From Schistosoma mansoni (Eukaryota > Platyhelminthes > Trematoda > Strigeidida > Schistosomatidae): a stretch of 64,000 bases of DNA. Shown piece after piece: positions 11,301-21,530 of this stretch. Each line of letters begins with the position of its first letter. Positions within the stretch are counted from its first letter, which is position 1. Below the pieces are notes generated by a model, which ran no database searches, was not told the origin of the DNA, and saw only the letters and a list, made by a program, of their open reading frames with translations. Both the position numbers and the translations under genes were made by a program. The stretch spans positions 4,856,458-4,920,457 of the forward strand of contig NC_031502.1 of the NCBI RefSeq assembly GCF_000237925.1, written 5' to 3'.

Positions 11301-13221
11301 GAGATAAAAGTGAAGTTTCATTCATGTCACACGTCACATTACTTATTAAATTAAAATTACCTCACACATAAGAACATAAATCTTGACAAGTGATTTTTTC
11401 TGGTTACTTTCTCAACTAAATTTAATTTACAGATATGTCTGATACTATTTTACTCCTAATGTAAGCAATTCTATGTTTAGCTAAGATTATGGTTGGAGGT
11501 GGTCAACAGGAAACTTTGTTGATAGGATTTGATCTGTACTAAGAAGAACCTGACATACATTACATTGATCACCACCCAGTGATCAATCAATTATAAATAT
11601 GTTTAACTAGAAATTTTGGAATAACGGTGTATCTGCGAGTCTCAGAAGTCAGCTATAAATATAAATAATGCTATATTTGAACTGATTTTGAAAATCTGAT
11701 TACGGCTGGTCTTATTCAGACTCAGTTACTGGATTGCTGCTTACACCTTTATACAGAGCTTAACTAAGCGATCTATCAGAGATATGTGATTTATAATCAA
11801 AAGTAAGGACGAAAGACATTTTAAAGTAAACTTTCTAAGCAAAAGCAAGCATTTGTAGGCAGCCTCACTTGCTGCCTATTATATGGTGGTTTAAATGATA
11901 GTTTCAAACTAAGATAACCGAGTGTGTTTCATATTTGCGTGCGACATATAATAAAACGTGTATCTACAGCCGAATGGCAAACTTACTCCAAGTCGACATT
12001 TAAATGTATCACGATCAAATTGCAGCAAAACGAGATAACGATTCAACAGGTCCAGTGCACAGTCTTCCTCTGAGTAGTGGATTATTTTCGCCAAGTAATT
12101 TTGCACGGCTTTTTTAAATGCTTTACCCTAAGTTTTAAAAAAATGGAACAATGCGTCAGAAAGTAATACAATCAGTTTCACTGGTTTCTTAGGTTAGTTT
12201 TTGTCTTGGCAAGACGGCCACCTACTATTTCAATTATTTGAAGACTATTCTGATAAAGTTAAACTACTTGTACAGAAATAAAGGAGCTGAAAACATATTC
12301 GAAATACATTCGTAATAAATTCAAAATCGTTGATCACTTCACTGCGCAAGTGGCTTTAAGGATATGAACAGAGCTCCCTGTGATGCGCACATCCAAGTTC
12401 AAGCTTGCTAAGACGCAGTACAGTGAAATTACCTGTACCTTAAATTCAGTTTCTTATCAGCTAATTATACTAAAATAAAACTTTTCTTTCCAAAAACTTG
12501 TATATTAAGCTCAAAGTTTGCATAAATGAAAATAGTAATAAACAGAGGCATAAATCCGTTAACGAAAATCGAAAATCTACCTTGACATTTTGGAGAACGG
12601 ATGGTGGGAAAAAAGTAGAAATATCTCGCACCTTTTCTACTGTCTCAATTATTTCTTTAACGGATAGTTTTGGCGACGAAACAAAACTCCTAAAGGTATA
12701 AATCAGGACAGGGATGAAAAATCACCTTATATTAAGGCATCCTATTTCGAATGCCAACTCAACGTCTTTAACGTTTTGTAATCCAGAATAGTATATATTT
12801 CTAGTCTCAAGATCGACTTTAATAAAGGTCACATAAGATATTTACCTGTTGATGTAAATAAAAGAGAGTTGCCCTGTCGTTTCTTGCTGCCTCTTCAAAC
12901 TTTGTAGGAAACAAATATATTGTAAGCTGAAGGTTTCTAATTCCATACATTTTCTTAACCTCGGAGTATGTCAAATGCCTACATAAAACATGGTTACAAA
13001 TTATATTTTTATCACGAAGGCCTAATAGTCGAAGTCCGTAGAGCTGTGGTGAAGCTGACAATGAGATGGATCTCATGGCCACCGAGATTATTTCCTTCAA
13101 AGTTCCGTTTAAGTTTAGTGGACGAAACATTTACTTGTACGGTGGTTGTGGACGAACACTTCACTGTAGTATAGCCCAGTTCCGTTTGTATTTTCACTAC
13201 GTCAGTGTATTCAAAAATCAT
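4332..13221 (-). CDS. PTK2: Focal adhesion kinase (FAK/PTK2) homologue, FERM-domain part of the gene
   Basis: FAK is a cytoplasmic tyrosine kinase at integrin adhesion sites; its N-terminal FERM domain holds the kinase inactive and binds membrane and receptor partners. Seven minus-strand exons with agreeing phases are visible: 13221-13135, 13094-12846, 12805-12726, 12689-12581, 12127-11987, 5638-5561 and 4669-4332. Together they encode about 360 residues covering FERM lobes F1, F2 and F3 in order. Strong resemblances to human FAK are FDRDTFKCRLG (F2 end), VDLIIGPRF (F3) and PRHLAYF with LLEGYC (F3). The first three introns are 40, 40 and 36 nt and later ones reach 6.3 kb, the 5'-short pattern known for schistosome genes. 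The true first exon may lie upstream (a splice acceptor precedes ATG 13221). Linker and kinase exons were not found in 1-4331. A PYK2-type member of the same family is the alternative. Confidence 0.85.
5160..5300 (-). repeat. Possible tRNA-like SINE fragment
   Basis: On the minus strand GGTTCAAATTC (around 5260-5275) is close to a Pol III B box. An imperfect direct repeat, GACCTAGGCTT, occurs at 5178-5198 on the plus strand. No ribozyme motif was recognised. Family not identified. Confidence 0.3.
5561..5638 (-). CDS. PTK2: FAK exon: FERM F3 lobe, first part
   Basis: A 78-nt exon of 26 codons, phase 0 on both sides, with acceptor TTCAAG and donor GTTAGT. It encodes AGWGIPVDLIIGPRFQIS and eight more residues, matching the human FAK segment around VELAIGPEEGISYL. 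It was recognised only because its phases and sequence join the exons on both sides. Confidence 0.85.
5960..6135 (+). repeat. Old diverged copy of SINE family A
   Basis: The remnant head GAAAGGTACAAGTTCTGAGTC parallels GAAAGGTACTGGGTTCGAGTC at 462-482, and the tail CTTGGATTCCACTTCTAGC parallels the family tail. The ribozyme core can no longer be read. Located in the 6.3-kb FAK intron. Confidence 0.6.
6345..6480 (+). repeat. SINE family A copy with intact hammerhead core bases
   Basis: The tRNA-like head is shortened. At 6430-6455 the order CTGACGA, GTCC, six-base loop, GGAC, GAAAC is all present, so the conserved catalytic-core bases and stem II are intact. The expected GTC cleavage triplet after the closing stem instead reads around CATGC, so self-cleavage is doubtful. 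Located in the 6.3-kb FAK intron. Confidence 0.8.
6481..7840. other. FAK intron, no further feature recognised
   Basis: AT-rich intronic DNA. Small open frames at 7021-7286 lack splice context, codon bias or family resemblance and were not accepted. Confidence 0.5.
7850..8230 (+). repeat. Dispersed repeat, copy 1 (second copy at 54365-54692)
   Basis: It shares long stretches with 54365-54692, among them GGCGGCCTACTTGGACATCT, AATCAGAGATATCGTGGTTG, AATATTTATCGTCAGGA and TATTGTACCAAAAATATA, each with minor differences. Both copies run on the plus strand and end in a polyadenylation-like ATTGAA(C/T)AAAGC. Family unknown; perhaps a retroelement 3' end or an LTR. Confidence 0.6.
8298..8338. repeat. 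(TA)n microsatellite
   Basis: An uninterrupted TA dinucleotide run of about 40 nt within the FAK intron. Confidence 0.95.
8340..9620. other. FAK intron, no feature recognised
   Basis: AT-rich intronic sequence with neither exon-like nor repeat-like structure that I can support. Confidence 0.5.
9630..10410. repeat. Large inverted repeat, arms about 100 nt, spacer about 560 nt
   Basis: 9640-9745 matches the reverse complement of about 10300-10405 at roughly 80 percent by eye. The best shared block is GACAATCTGGTCCA; AGTAAATCCA and AATATAATGAA also match in order. The arms could be terminal inverted repeats of a non-autonomous DNA element, or an inverted pair of retroelement ends. No transposase was seen between them. 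Confidence 0.6.
10420..11985. other. FAK intron, no feature recognised
   Basis: Intronic AT-rich DNA up to the donor of the exon ending at 11987. Nothing else can be supported. Confidence 0.5.
11987..12127 (-). CDS. PTK2: FAK exon: end of FERM F2 lobe
   Basis: An exon of 141 nt (47 codons), phase 0 on both sides, with acceptor ACTTAG and strong donor GTAAGT. It encodes GKAFKKAVQNYLAKI... and ends in RYLVLLQFDRDTFKCRLG. Human FAK has LRKLIQQTFRQF... and VYRFDKECFKCALG at the same place. The CRLG/AGWG junction with the exon at 5638 matches the human CALGSSW. Confidence 0.9.
12581..12689 (-). CDS. PTK2: FAK exon: FERM F2 lobe, middle
   Basis: A 109-nt exon starting one base before a codon (phase 2 upstream) and ending in phase 0 at GTAGAT. 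It encodes VKEIIETVEKVRDISTFFPP and then SVLQNVK. Human FAK has [22 protein letters not shown]. It is separated from the exon above by a 36-nt intron (12725-12690). Confidence 0.88.
12726..12805 (-). CDS. PTK2: FAK exon: FERM F2 lobe, start
   Basis: An 80-nt exon bounded by a 40-nt intron upstream (12845-12806) and a 36-nt intron downstream. It encodes VKDVELAFEIGCLNI followed by a split Arg codon. Human FAK has VDQEIALKLGCLEIRR. Without both tiny introns the frame breaks on each side, which supports this reading. Confidence 0.87.
12846..13094 (-). CDS. PTK2: FAK exon: FERM F1 end and F1-F2 junction
   Basis: An 83-codon exon, phase 0 on both sides, with donor CAG/GTAAAT. It encodes EIISVAMRSISLSASPQLYG, later LQLTIYLFPTKFEEA, and ends ATLFYLHQQ. 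Human FAK has GIIQKIVDS, YGFRLSHLR, LRIRYLPKGFLNQF and TLNFFYQQ in that order. The acceptor is TTGAAG after a 40-nt intron (13134-13095). Confidence 0.85.
13135..13221 (-). CDS. PTK2: FAK exon: N-terminal FERM F1, first visible exon
   Basis: An open frame from ATG 13221 encodes 29 residues and ends VQ at a GTAAAT donor. Its end (VKCSSTTTVQ, then EIISVAM in the next exon) parallels GDATDVRGIIQKIV in human FAK. AACAG lies directly before GAGAAAATG, so this may be an internal exon beginning at 13227 with the real start farther upstream. Confidence 0.65.
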
Positions 13222-13339
13222 TTTCTCCTGTTGAATGTTACTTCGTAGTCATGCTGATGAGTAAAATATAATGAGCTTCTTGTTTAACCAAATTTTCACG
13301 AAAACATATGAAGCTTTCAAAAGTGTAACAACATTTAGG

Positions 13340-16270
13340 TCACTTCACTATCCAATAAATACCTGTAGTATTTGTGATGTTGGTATGGTACTTAGATTTG
13401 AGATAAGGGATTTTCGAAAAGTCATTCAAGTGCCGATTTGGGGGGTCGTCATAATGAATCACAGCATATAAAATGTGTGCACTAAGTTGTAAGGCGGTTA
13501 GAACGAAGACGTCTGTTGACTGCAGTCGAGTAGAAACAGGTTTTACAAAACACACAGTGTTTGTATGTCTGATCGTGTGAGAGTTTAGGTTCATATTGAT
13601 TGAAGAAGATGGAAGATCCACGAAGTCTCCTAGAAATTGGAGTGTCGTTCCGAAAAGGAGTTGTGTTACTGCATTACGGATACCGAGTAACACGAGTGGG
13701 AGATAGTGAGTTCATTGTGGTATGTTTGAGGCTGAGGGTGAAACTTACAGTTGTTGGTGAAATCGTCCTATCAAAATGTCAGCTTTTGTGTGCTAAATGG
13801 TCGTTCGGAATCATGCGGATCCCAGTAACAAAGTATGACAGCGAACAAGTCCAGATTCCAAAAAGCCTTCACTGTCCGTAGTGATAGTTGAAGGGCAGGT
13901 AAAGTCTGCTACCGATCGTTCGACGGAGGTGCGTGACACTATTTCAGCAGTAATGTTCTTGATGGGTACTTTCTCAAGCCATCGCGTGAAAAGGACCACA
14001 GAAGAGGTTAGAGCATCAGTTTAAATCTAGTACGGGCCCCACAAAGTCGACATGAAAATGGTCGAGACGAACATCAGGAATTTAAAAAGAGCCACAAAAT
14101 TTATTTTCTGATCAATTTGGATTTCTGGCAGTTTACACATGAGTTTACTCACTCCCTCACATCTTTAATAATACCAGGCCAACAAAATCGCCCTGCTGTG
14201 AGCATGGTGGTTGCACGAACACCTGGATGAGAAAGTAAGTTCACTGTAGTGAAAACGCTGCGTTGATAGTGCTTCAACACAATTGATGACCCCTACCTGT
14301 TTAAGGTTACACACTAAAATTTGCATACCTACTTTCATTTGTTTAATGCGTAGTTTCAGGGTTGTTGAAGATAACCCTCACTGAAGATCGATGTCTTCTT
14401 TTTGAAACTAGGCGAAATTAGGAAAGTCGATTCCTTGGAAATTGTTCACGGTATTTCTGCGATAAAAAGCGTCTGTAGCTACATCGTTTGATCCAGAAAT
14501 GTGTTGTATACCTGAAGCAAACTTAGGAATGTAGTCCAGCTGTGGAGACTCTCGAGGGAGTGCTTGTCTGAAGATGAGCTTAGAGAGAACGCAAGAGACC
14601 TGTTATCGGCGAAAACAGTGAATTTGCGGTCATCAACAGGGTGTTGGAAACGCCGTGCAGAACATTACATGGCTAGGATTTTCCTACCCAAAGTCCTATA
14701 CCTCAATTCGTTGTCTAGTAACTGACTCGAGAAGAATGCCAAAGGTTGCCAGGTTTTGTCTATCCATTGCTGTAGAACTCCATCGATTGCTGAGTCGGAT
14801 GCGTCTACTGCGATACTAATGAGTGCTTTGATGTCCTGATGTGCATAGTTGCTTTTTAGATAATTTCCCTACATGCGGGAACTGCTTTTTTCGCGTTGTC
14901 GTCCAAATTTATGAGTTTCACAATGCCAAAAAGTTGGTTTGCTAAGGGTCTTGTGAAAGACGCTTAATTTGATTCGTACATTCGATAGAAACTTACCAGG
15001 TCGCTGAACGTACGGAATTGGTGGTGGTTCAGAATGCCTGCCACTTCGTTTTGTGAAGAATGTATATCCTGGGTAGCGACAGTATGCCCGAGAAAGTCAA
15101 ATGAATCGATTCCGACATGACACTTCTGAACGTTTTCAGTAATGCCATGTTTTCGGAATCTTTCGAAAACGAGGCTCAGATGCTGGAGATAGGATCCTTT
15201 GTCCGGGCTTGTGGTCAACCAGAAACTTGCATACATGTATCCGCTGTTGAGACTTAGAAAAACACGTCATCGATTCATTTCCGAAAAGCTTGTGGAGGAT
15301 GTCTTAAACAGAAAGTCATGAGCAAAAATTCATTGAATCCCAAGGTTTTAATGGTAGCCGCCTTAGAAATGTCGTCTGCAGCCATAAGAATTCGTCTATT
15401 TGCTCTAACTAGATCGATTTTCGAGAAAACAGTCGTATCTCTTAGGATAGCTGTCTATTCTTGGATGTAGAACGAGTGGGAACGGTCGGGAGTAGATTTC
15501 ATATTAAGTCAAAGATAAACGCCAGTTGGGTGCCAGTCGTTGCCCCGAATTTTAAGGAACTTTTGGAGGTGAGGTGCTTATGGACTATTCGATGGTTGGA
15601 TAATTCCAAATCTATCATGTGCTCGTTCATTTTCGGCCAACCTAAGCTTTTCGTGGTCTATTCGGTGATCTTTCAAAAATAAGGGTAGTCCTGTAGCCGA
15701 GATGTGGTGTGCAATGTTGCCGTTTGTATGTAGTAGTTGAGTCGCGTTTCATACAGTTCGGTGTACTTCTCAAGTATCCGTTGGAAGTATGGATCGATTA
15801 TATGCTTAACCACGACTGGGCATAAATTAACATCAGAAAGTGAAATTCCACAAACAGATATTTTTGTATTTCCGTCTACTAACTTCCCTCCATCCCGATC
15901 AATAAGTAGATTGTGGTGTTGTAGAAGATCTTTACCAAGCGATTGAGAAAAACGTCTGCAAAAACAAAAGCCCAGCGAATGGATTTTCGTGAACCCACCT
16001 TTACATGAAAATCTCTCACTGTATGAGGCAATCAGCCTCCCATTTGCCGCTTGTTGATGTAGACAGTCACTAAAATTCGCAGTGGGGTGTCTTGTTTCTG
16101 CGTCAGTGTCAACGAGATTTTGGAATTCACTTATCACATCAGTGACACATAATAGACGCAAATGACCACCCACTACAGTTGCTGTTAATGCGTTATAAAC
16201 AGTAAGTTTCCCGAAAGCTTTTACGTGTCGAACGTTTTGGAGGTTGGGGAACTGCAGATTTTCCAACATT
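13340..16270 (-). mobile_element. Fossil Ty3/Gypsy LTR retrotransposon (PR-RT-RH-IN body)
   Basis: Minus-strand remains of a Gypsy pol region appear in normal order: protease-like sequence about 15680-16270, reverse transcriptase about 14960-15680 (VQKCHVGIDSFDFLGH), RNase H region about 14450-14960, integrase about 13340-14100 (FTRWLEKVPIKNITAE, CPSTITTD). It is clearly broken, with many breaks. No LTR pair was found. It looks old compared with the element at 60.3 kb. It begins about 120 nt upstream of the first visible FAK exon, on the same strand. Confidence 0.85.
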
Positions 16271-19200
16271 TTCTAGAGAACTTACAACTGGTGTGAGGGT
16301 ACCAACACCAATCAAAGTTATCTGCCTTTCATGGTCTAGAGACAGATTTTTTCCGTGACAGGCTTCTTCAAGTATTTTTATGGCGTCTGCAATTATGATG
16401 AATATGAAGATAGCGAGTGAGAGTGTCACGACGTTATGTATTGTCATTTTGCGTCTTTTGAGACTTTCGCTTGACTGAATAGAGCTCAGTGTTAGGTGTT
16501 CTGGTGACCTCCAAAATACGGTCGGCAGACGCAGCAACGCCAACGGCTTTATTTTAGAGCGAGACAAGAACCACCTGAACATGTTGGAGAAGCTCATATA
16601 AGAAGGGCTATCACACAAAGTCCTCATTGGAGGTCCATTGGCAAATGACCCCCTGGATACATAAAACTATTTCTATTCCTGTGACCTTTTACTATGTTGT
16701 CCCGAACTGGTCACTCGTTGATTGTAATCTTGTGAAGTAAAATGGATGTGCTCAGTTAGGTTGCTTTTCTTAAGGTGATTAGAAATGCGCTGCCATCACA
16801 TCTATTATTGCCCTGTGTCCTGCTGAACAACATTGGGTAATGAATTCGGTCATCGTAGGTTATATCTACTAGTCCTAAGACACATACTACCGTGTCTGTT
16901 GCAACTAATTCATAACCATCATGAATGATACGGGTGCAACAGTTTTGTGCGTTCCCAGATGTAAATGGATGTAAGTATCGGACAGTTTCAAATGAACTCA
17001 AGGGGTACCAGGCCTAGTTGCATTCATACTAGGAGTAGTGTAGTGTAGGTAATGGTTTCATCTTTCCGACAGTTGTTGCTTATGTCTAGTCTTTCTGTTG
17101 GCAAAAAGTCTAGGTCTCTTCCCATTGTAATTCCTGATGGCCGATGATCATATAAGAAGTACTCAGCTTGATGTTTCTCTGGTGTTCAAAATATCACTGA
17201 CCGAGACTTTCGGAGAGTGAATGTAGAATTATTGTTATATGTTTACTTCGACGGCAACACAAGACCTCATCTCTTGGCTTTCCACAGTCAATTGTCCTTG
17301 GGATATGAATGAAGTGATTGTCTGTTGTTTCCTGGATGATTGCTGATGAACACAGAAAGTAATGAAGAGTCTTATACGGCTCCATATGACACTCCAGGCA
17401 TTAAGGTTCTCTAGTTTAAACCCATATTTTTAATTAAACCAAAAATGCTTGAGTTCACAAATAGTTCTTTAAAAGGAAAGGAAGTAGATCAGTGATTTTG
17501 ATAAGTTCCATTTTGGTCAGTAGTATAGTAGACATCACTAAGTGGGGTGCTCTACTGAGGTCGTGAGGTGGTTCATTTACAGGCAATTCATGATTCAAAC
17601 AGTCTGTCCAACATCACTACGACGTTATCTTATATTCGAGTTCCACTTGATAAAATGGGTCGTTAATAGATATTAGGATGAAAAGTTGGGTCAGTTTTTT
17701 TCACAGATTACATAGGAGTGTAACTAAAGGAAGTTTGTACAACCACTCTCGCTACCTTGGCCATCGGTATAGCGGAGTTTGTAGCAGAATTTCGGTAAAC
17801 AATTATCTTATTCCTTCCATTTTTTGTGTTTTTGTATTTTACTTATTCTCTTCATTCGTCTCTTGATTCTTACATAACTACTATATTACTGACCATTCAT
17901 CAAAATATTTTGTTAGTTCTTTCTTCTCTTTTTTATATATTATGCAACGTAGCAACTGATTGATTTTCGAATAATAACTCTGATTAGTATTAATCCTTCT
18001 CTTCCAAATAATGTTAGTTTATAATCGATGTCATTATATAATTATTACGTAACGTATCTACTCCATGAAAGTTATTGAATTATTGTAAATCATATATATA
18101 TTAGTGTAGAGCCATGATGAAAAACTAATTGAAAAGAAATTTCTTCGCTCGTTTCTTTATTTTTTATTTATCAAATGTCAAAATGGGAATTTTCACTTTA
18201 TTAAATTTGCTGCGTTTTATCATTTCAAGTCGCCAACTATCGTGACAACAGAAAATCGCTAATAAATAAGGCTATACAACTTGTATGTTATTTGGAACAC
18301 TATGTACATTAACTACAGTAAACTAGAAAAAGTTGATAATCACTTCCTCAGTAGGATGGTAAGTTATCGATAGACACAGATCTCTAATTATAATAGCAAT
18401 TATTGTACCTGAAAGCTAATGAAAATATTAAACAACAAAGAAAAAATTGTTTTTCGCCCAACAGTTTTGATGATTTATTTTACCGTGTCACTCAAGCTGA
18501 TAAAGAGTTCCATATTTGTTTAAACCATTCAATAAATAATGATGATGAGAAAATATGAAAGACATATTAAATAAAAGATAAACGAATTATAAGTTTAACA
18601 TCTCTGACTGAATAAACCTTCACACTCTCATAAATGGATAATAACTTTGGAGAAATAAGCGAAGAATACTTATTTAAAGGTTATTTTTGTGAATAGTCAT
18701 GTTAAATAGGAATGTTTCTGTCAGTAAAAAAGGTGTCAATAATAGCCAAAATACTGTGTTCCTGAGTATCATGGTGTGTAATAAATTACAGGCGTGCTGT
18801 GTAATTTTGCGCGATCATCAACATCATAATGTTTTTTGACAACAAATTATCTATAAAGAAGCTCACATGCGTTTTTTGTCCCACGGAATGTTGGTGGCAA
18901 GTGTGTAGTAGGTACGTACCAAAACAAAATCTGTACCCCAATGCTTCGACGTAATTTTATAAAAACAACGCAAATGTTTAATTATGTTAAGTAGCAAATA
19001 TTGGAAGTAAGATCTCTCTCTCTATTCGTTCTTTTGAGTGAAAATCGTGGTTCAGAAAACTCACTACTGTCTCCTAAATGAAGTGTCTATTTTATCCTCA
19101 TTTCATTGAACAAACTTATCGCTTACATGTAGTGGTGTTTATTTCTTGTTTATAATACAGTCGGAAATCATTTTAAGATAATTTCGTCATTCTGACATAT

Positions 19201-19430
19201 ACCTTAAATAAAGACGAGTAAATTTTATGTACTTATTCCAAATGTTTGAATGATTTGTCATCAAATGGAAGTGGCACCATGTATAAATAACAATAATAGG
19301 TTTTATCGAGTGATGAAAGTGCAGATAGTATTAATTGTGAATAAGCATGCTTGGGTCATGCATACATCCTTCAATGTACTCTCATTCAGTCTTTCAAATT
19401 TTAGTGAGGTCGACTGTACGAACTGAAAAT
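16271..19430. other. Unannotated stretch between Gypsy fossil and LINE
   Basis: 16271-17420 may hold upstream parts of the same fossil element, but no domain was recognised. 17520-17800 looks repeat-like without a known family. 17800-19430 is AT-rich and shows nothing supportable. Confidence 0.4.
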
Positions 19431-19434
19431 TGCT

Positions 19435-21290
19435 TTTACTTACTCGAAATACGCCAGTCACCCGTTTCGGAGGAACATAAGCCACCAACAGCATTCATCA
19501 AACAACTCTGTCCTGGGAAGTCCTTCCCAGTTGTTTTTCAGTTGTGATTCATCATTCTTCTAATTACCGGCTCAGTGCAATCTTTGGACTTCCTCTTTTT
19601 CTTTTGTTTATCTTGAGGATTCCAAGTTAACGCTTCCCTCCCCATGGAGTTTGATGATTTTCAGAGTGTGTGTCTTATTCACTTCCAACGTCTTTTCCTT
19701 ATTTCACTTTCACCTGAAAGTTGGTTCGCTCTCTTCCACAGTAGGCTGTTGCTGATGGTATCCGACCAATGGACAACTGTTTATAAATACTTGTACCGTT
19801 TTGATCATGGTTGTGGTAATTTTCCACGCTTCAACTCCACATAGTAGAACTATCTTGACGGCTGTATCGAAGATTCTCACTTTATTGTTGGTTGACGGTT
19901 GTTTTGAGTTCTATATATTCTTCAACTTTAGGAAAGTGGCCCTTCGTCAATCGTCGCCTTTATATCTGCATCGGATCCTCCTTGTTAATCGATGATGCTT
20001 CCCAAGTATGTGAAGCATTCCACCTCTTCCAGCGCTTCTCCATCAAGTGTGATTGACGTATTGTTCTCCGTGTTGTATTTGAGGATCTTTCTTTTACCTT
20101 TGTGTATAATGAGGCTTATTGATCCAGAGGCTACTACTACACTGTTTGTCTTGACCTGTATTTGTTTATGTGTACAGGTCTGGAGGATCAGGTGAACTGC
20201 AAAATCCAAATCTTACAACTGATTCCAAGATATCCATTGTATTCGTGCTTTCCCTCAGATGTCGAGGCCTTCATAATCCAGTCAATCACCGGAAGAAAGA
20301 GGAAGGGGAGAGTTGTCAGCCTGTCTGTCTCGAGTCCTCACTTAGAATGAGTCTGTCAGCTGTTCTCCATGCACGACTCTGCACTGTAATCCGTCGTATG
20401 AATTCCAGTTGATGTTGAAGATCATCTCAGCCATTCACACCATAGTGTCGAAGAAGTTTCCATAAAGTCCTCCTATCCACACTGTCAAATGCTATCACAC
20501 AGTTGGGGAAATTGATGTATAGTGACAAGTTCCACTCAATTGATTGCTCCACAATGATCGGTAGTGTCGCGATTTGGTCTGTGCACGACCGATCCTTACG
20601 TAATCCGGTCTGTTGATCTTGTAATCGAACGTTTACTAAATCTTTCATCCAGTATAGCAACACCCTGTTGAAAACCTTTCATGGTAATGACAGCAGTGTG
20701 ATGCCACTGTAGTTCTCGAATCTCCCTTCTGTGGTTTCTTGATTAGGTGTCCTTCCCTTTATTCCGTCGACACCTGTTTTTCCTCTCAATTATTCCTGAA
20801 TAGAGTGCGGAGCATGTTTTCAGTTGCTTCTATGTCCGGCTTCAGTGCTTCAAGTGGTATATTATTGGGATTGCTGCTTTCTCACTCTTCATTTTTCCAA
20901 TGGCCATCTTGATTTCTTCGATCGTTGGTAGAGTGACATCTATAGTAAGGGCTGTGGGTGCTGCTTCGATATGCAGTGGCTTCACTGGAGCTGGCCTATT
21001 TAAGAGTCCCTCAAAGTTGTTCTACCCATCTGTTCCTCAGTTCTTGAATCTCAGTGATTTGCTTTCCTTATATTCCCTTGACCAGTCTCTCTGGTTTACT
21101 ATATTTCCCTGATAGTTTCCTCGTCGTTTCATATAGCTGTTTCATATTTCTCTTTTTTGCAGCTCTTTGCGCTGTCAATGCCAACCCTTCCACATATTTC
21201 TGCTTGTCAGCTCTAATGCTCCATTCACTTGCTTGTTTGCTTCGGTGTATTCAGTTTGTGCCTTAACTTTCTCTGCTCTTGTTCAGGTGT
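19435..21290 (-). mobile_element. RTE-clade LINE (SR2-like), 5'-truncated and decayed
   Basis: The minus strand carries the region before the reverse transcriptase (about 20880-21290), fingers and palm (DQQTGLRKDRSCTDQIATL and AFDSVDRRTLWKLLRHYGV at 20427-20663), the region DGEALEEVECFTYLGSIID (19985-20209), VRIFDTAVKIVLL (about 19830-19890), and the 3' end WRMLLVAY-like at about 19440-19500. No endonuclease domain is present. Where the family has the catalytic FADD motif this copy reads FAVHL, so the active-site aspartates are lost. Multiple frameshifts and stops are present. A dead copy. Confidence 0.88.
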
Positions 21291-21329
21291 TGTTAAATAA
21301 TGTTGTCCTATTCTTTCTTTCTTGAATCC

Positions 21330-21530
21330 TGTCCAGTGGTGAGGACCGACGATCCTGAATGTGGAACCCGAACACAGGAGCTTCGGTCTCTCTTAAGTAC
21401 CCTATAATTTCTAGGTAAAGGGGCCGGCACCCGACAGTGTAAATGTCTAACTCTAACCAACTCACGATATTGCGCGGCCATCCTCTATTGATAACAATCT
21501 CCACAACCGTATAACGATAATTCTCATAAG
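21330..21530 (-). repeat. SINE family B fragment (tRNA-like head)
   Basis: On the minus strand GAGAGACCGAAGCTCCTGTG and then GTTCGGGTTCC parallel GCGAGACCGAAGGTTCTGGG and GGTTCGAGTCC at 1260-1295. TAGACATTTACACTGT parallels TAGACATTAACGCTGT. The hammerhead part is absent. It lies against the 5' limit of the LINE remnant. Confidence 0.65.

Noticed and set aside
12816-12845. A 29-nt intron ending TTAAAG in the FAK gene
   Set aside because: It shifts the frame; the acceptor at 12806 (40-nt intron) keeps phase and the match to FAK.
12978-12980. TAG at 12981-12979 considered as a splice acceptor inside the FAK F1-F2 exon
   Set aside because: The frame is continuous through it, and the intact reading aligns to human FAK without a gap.
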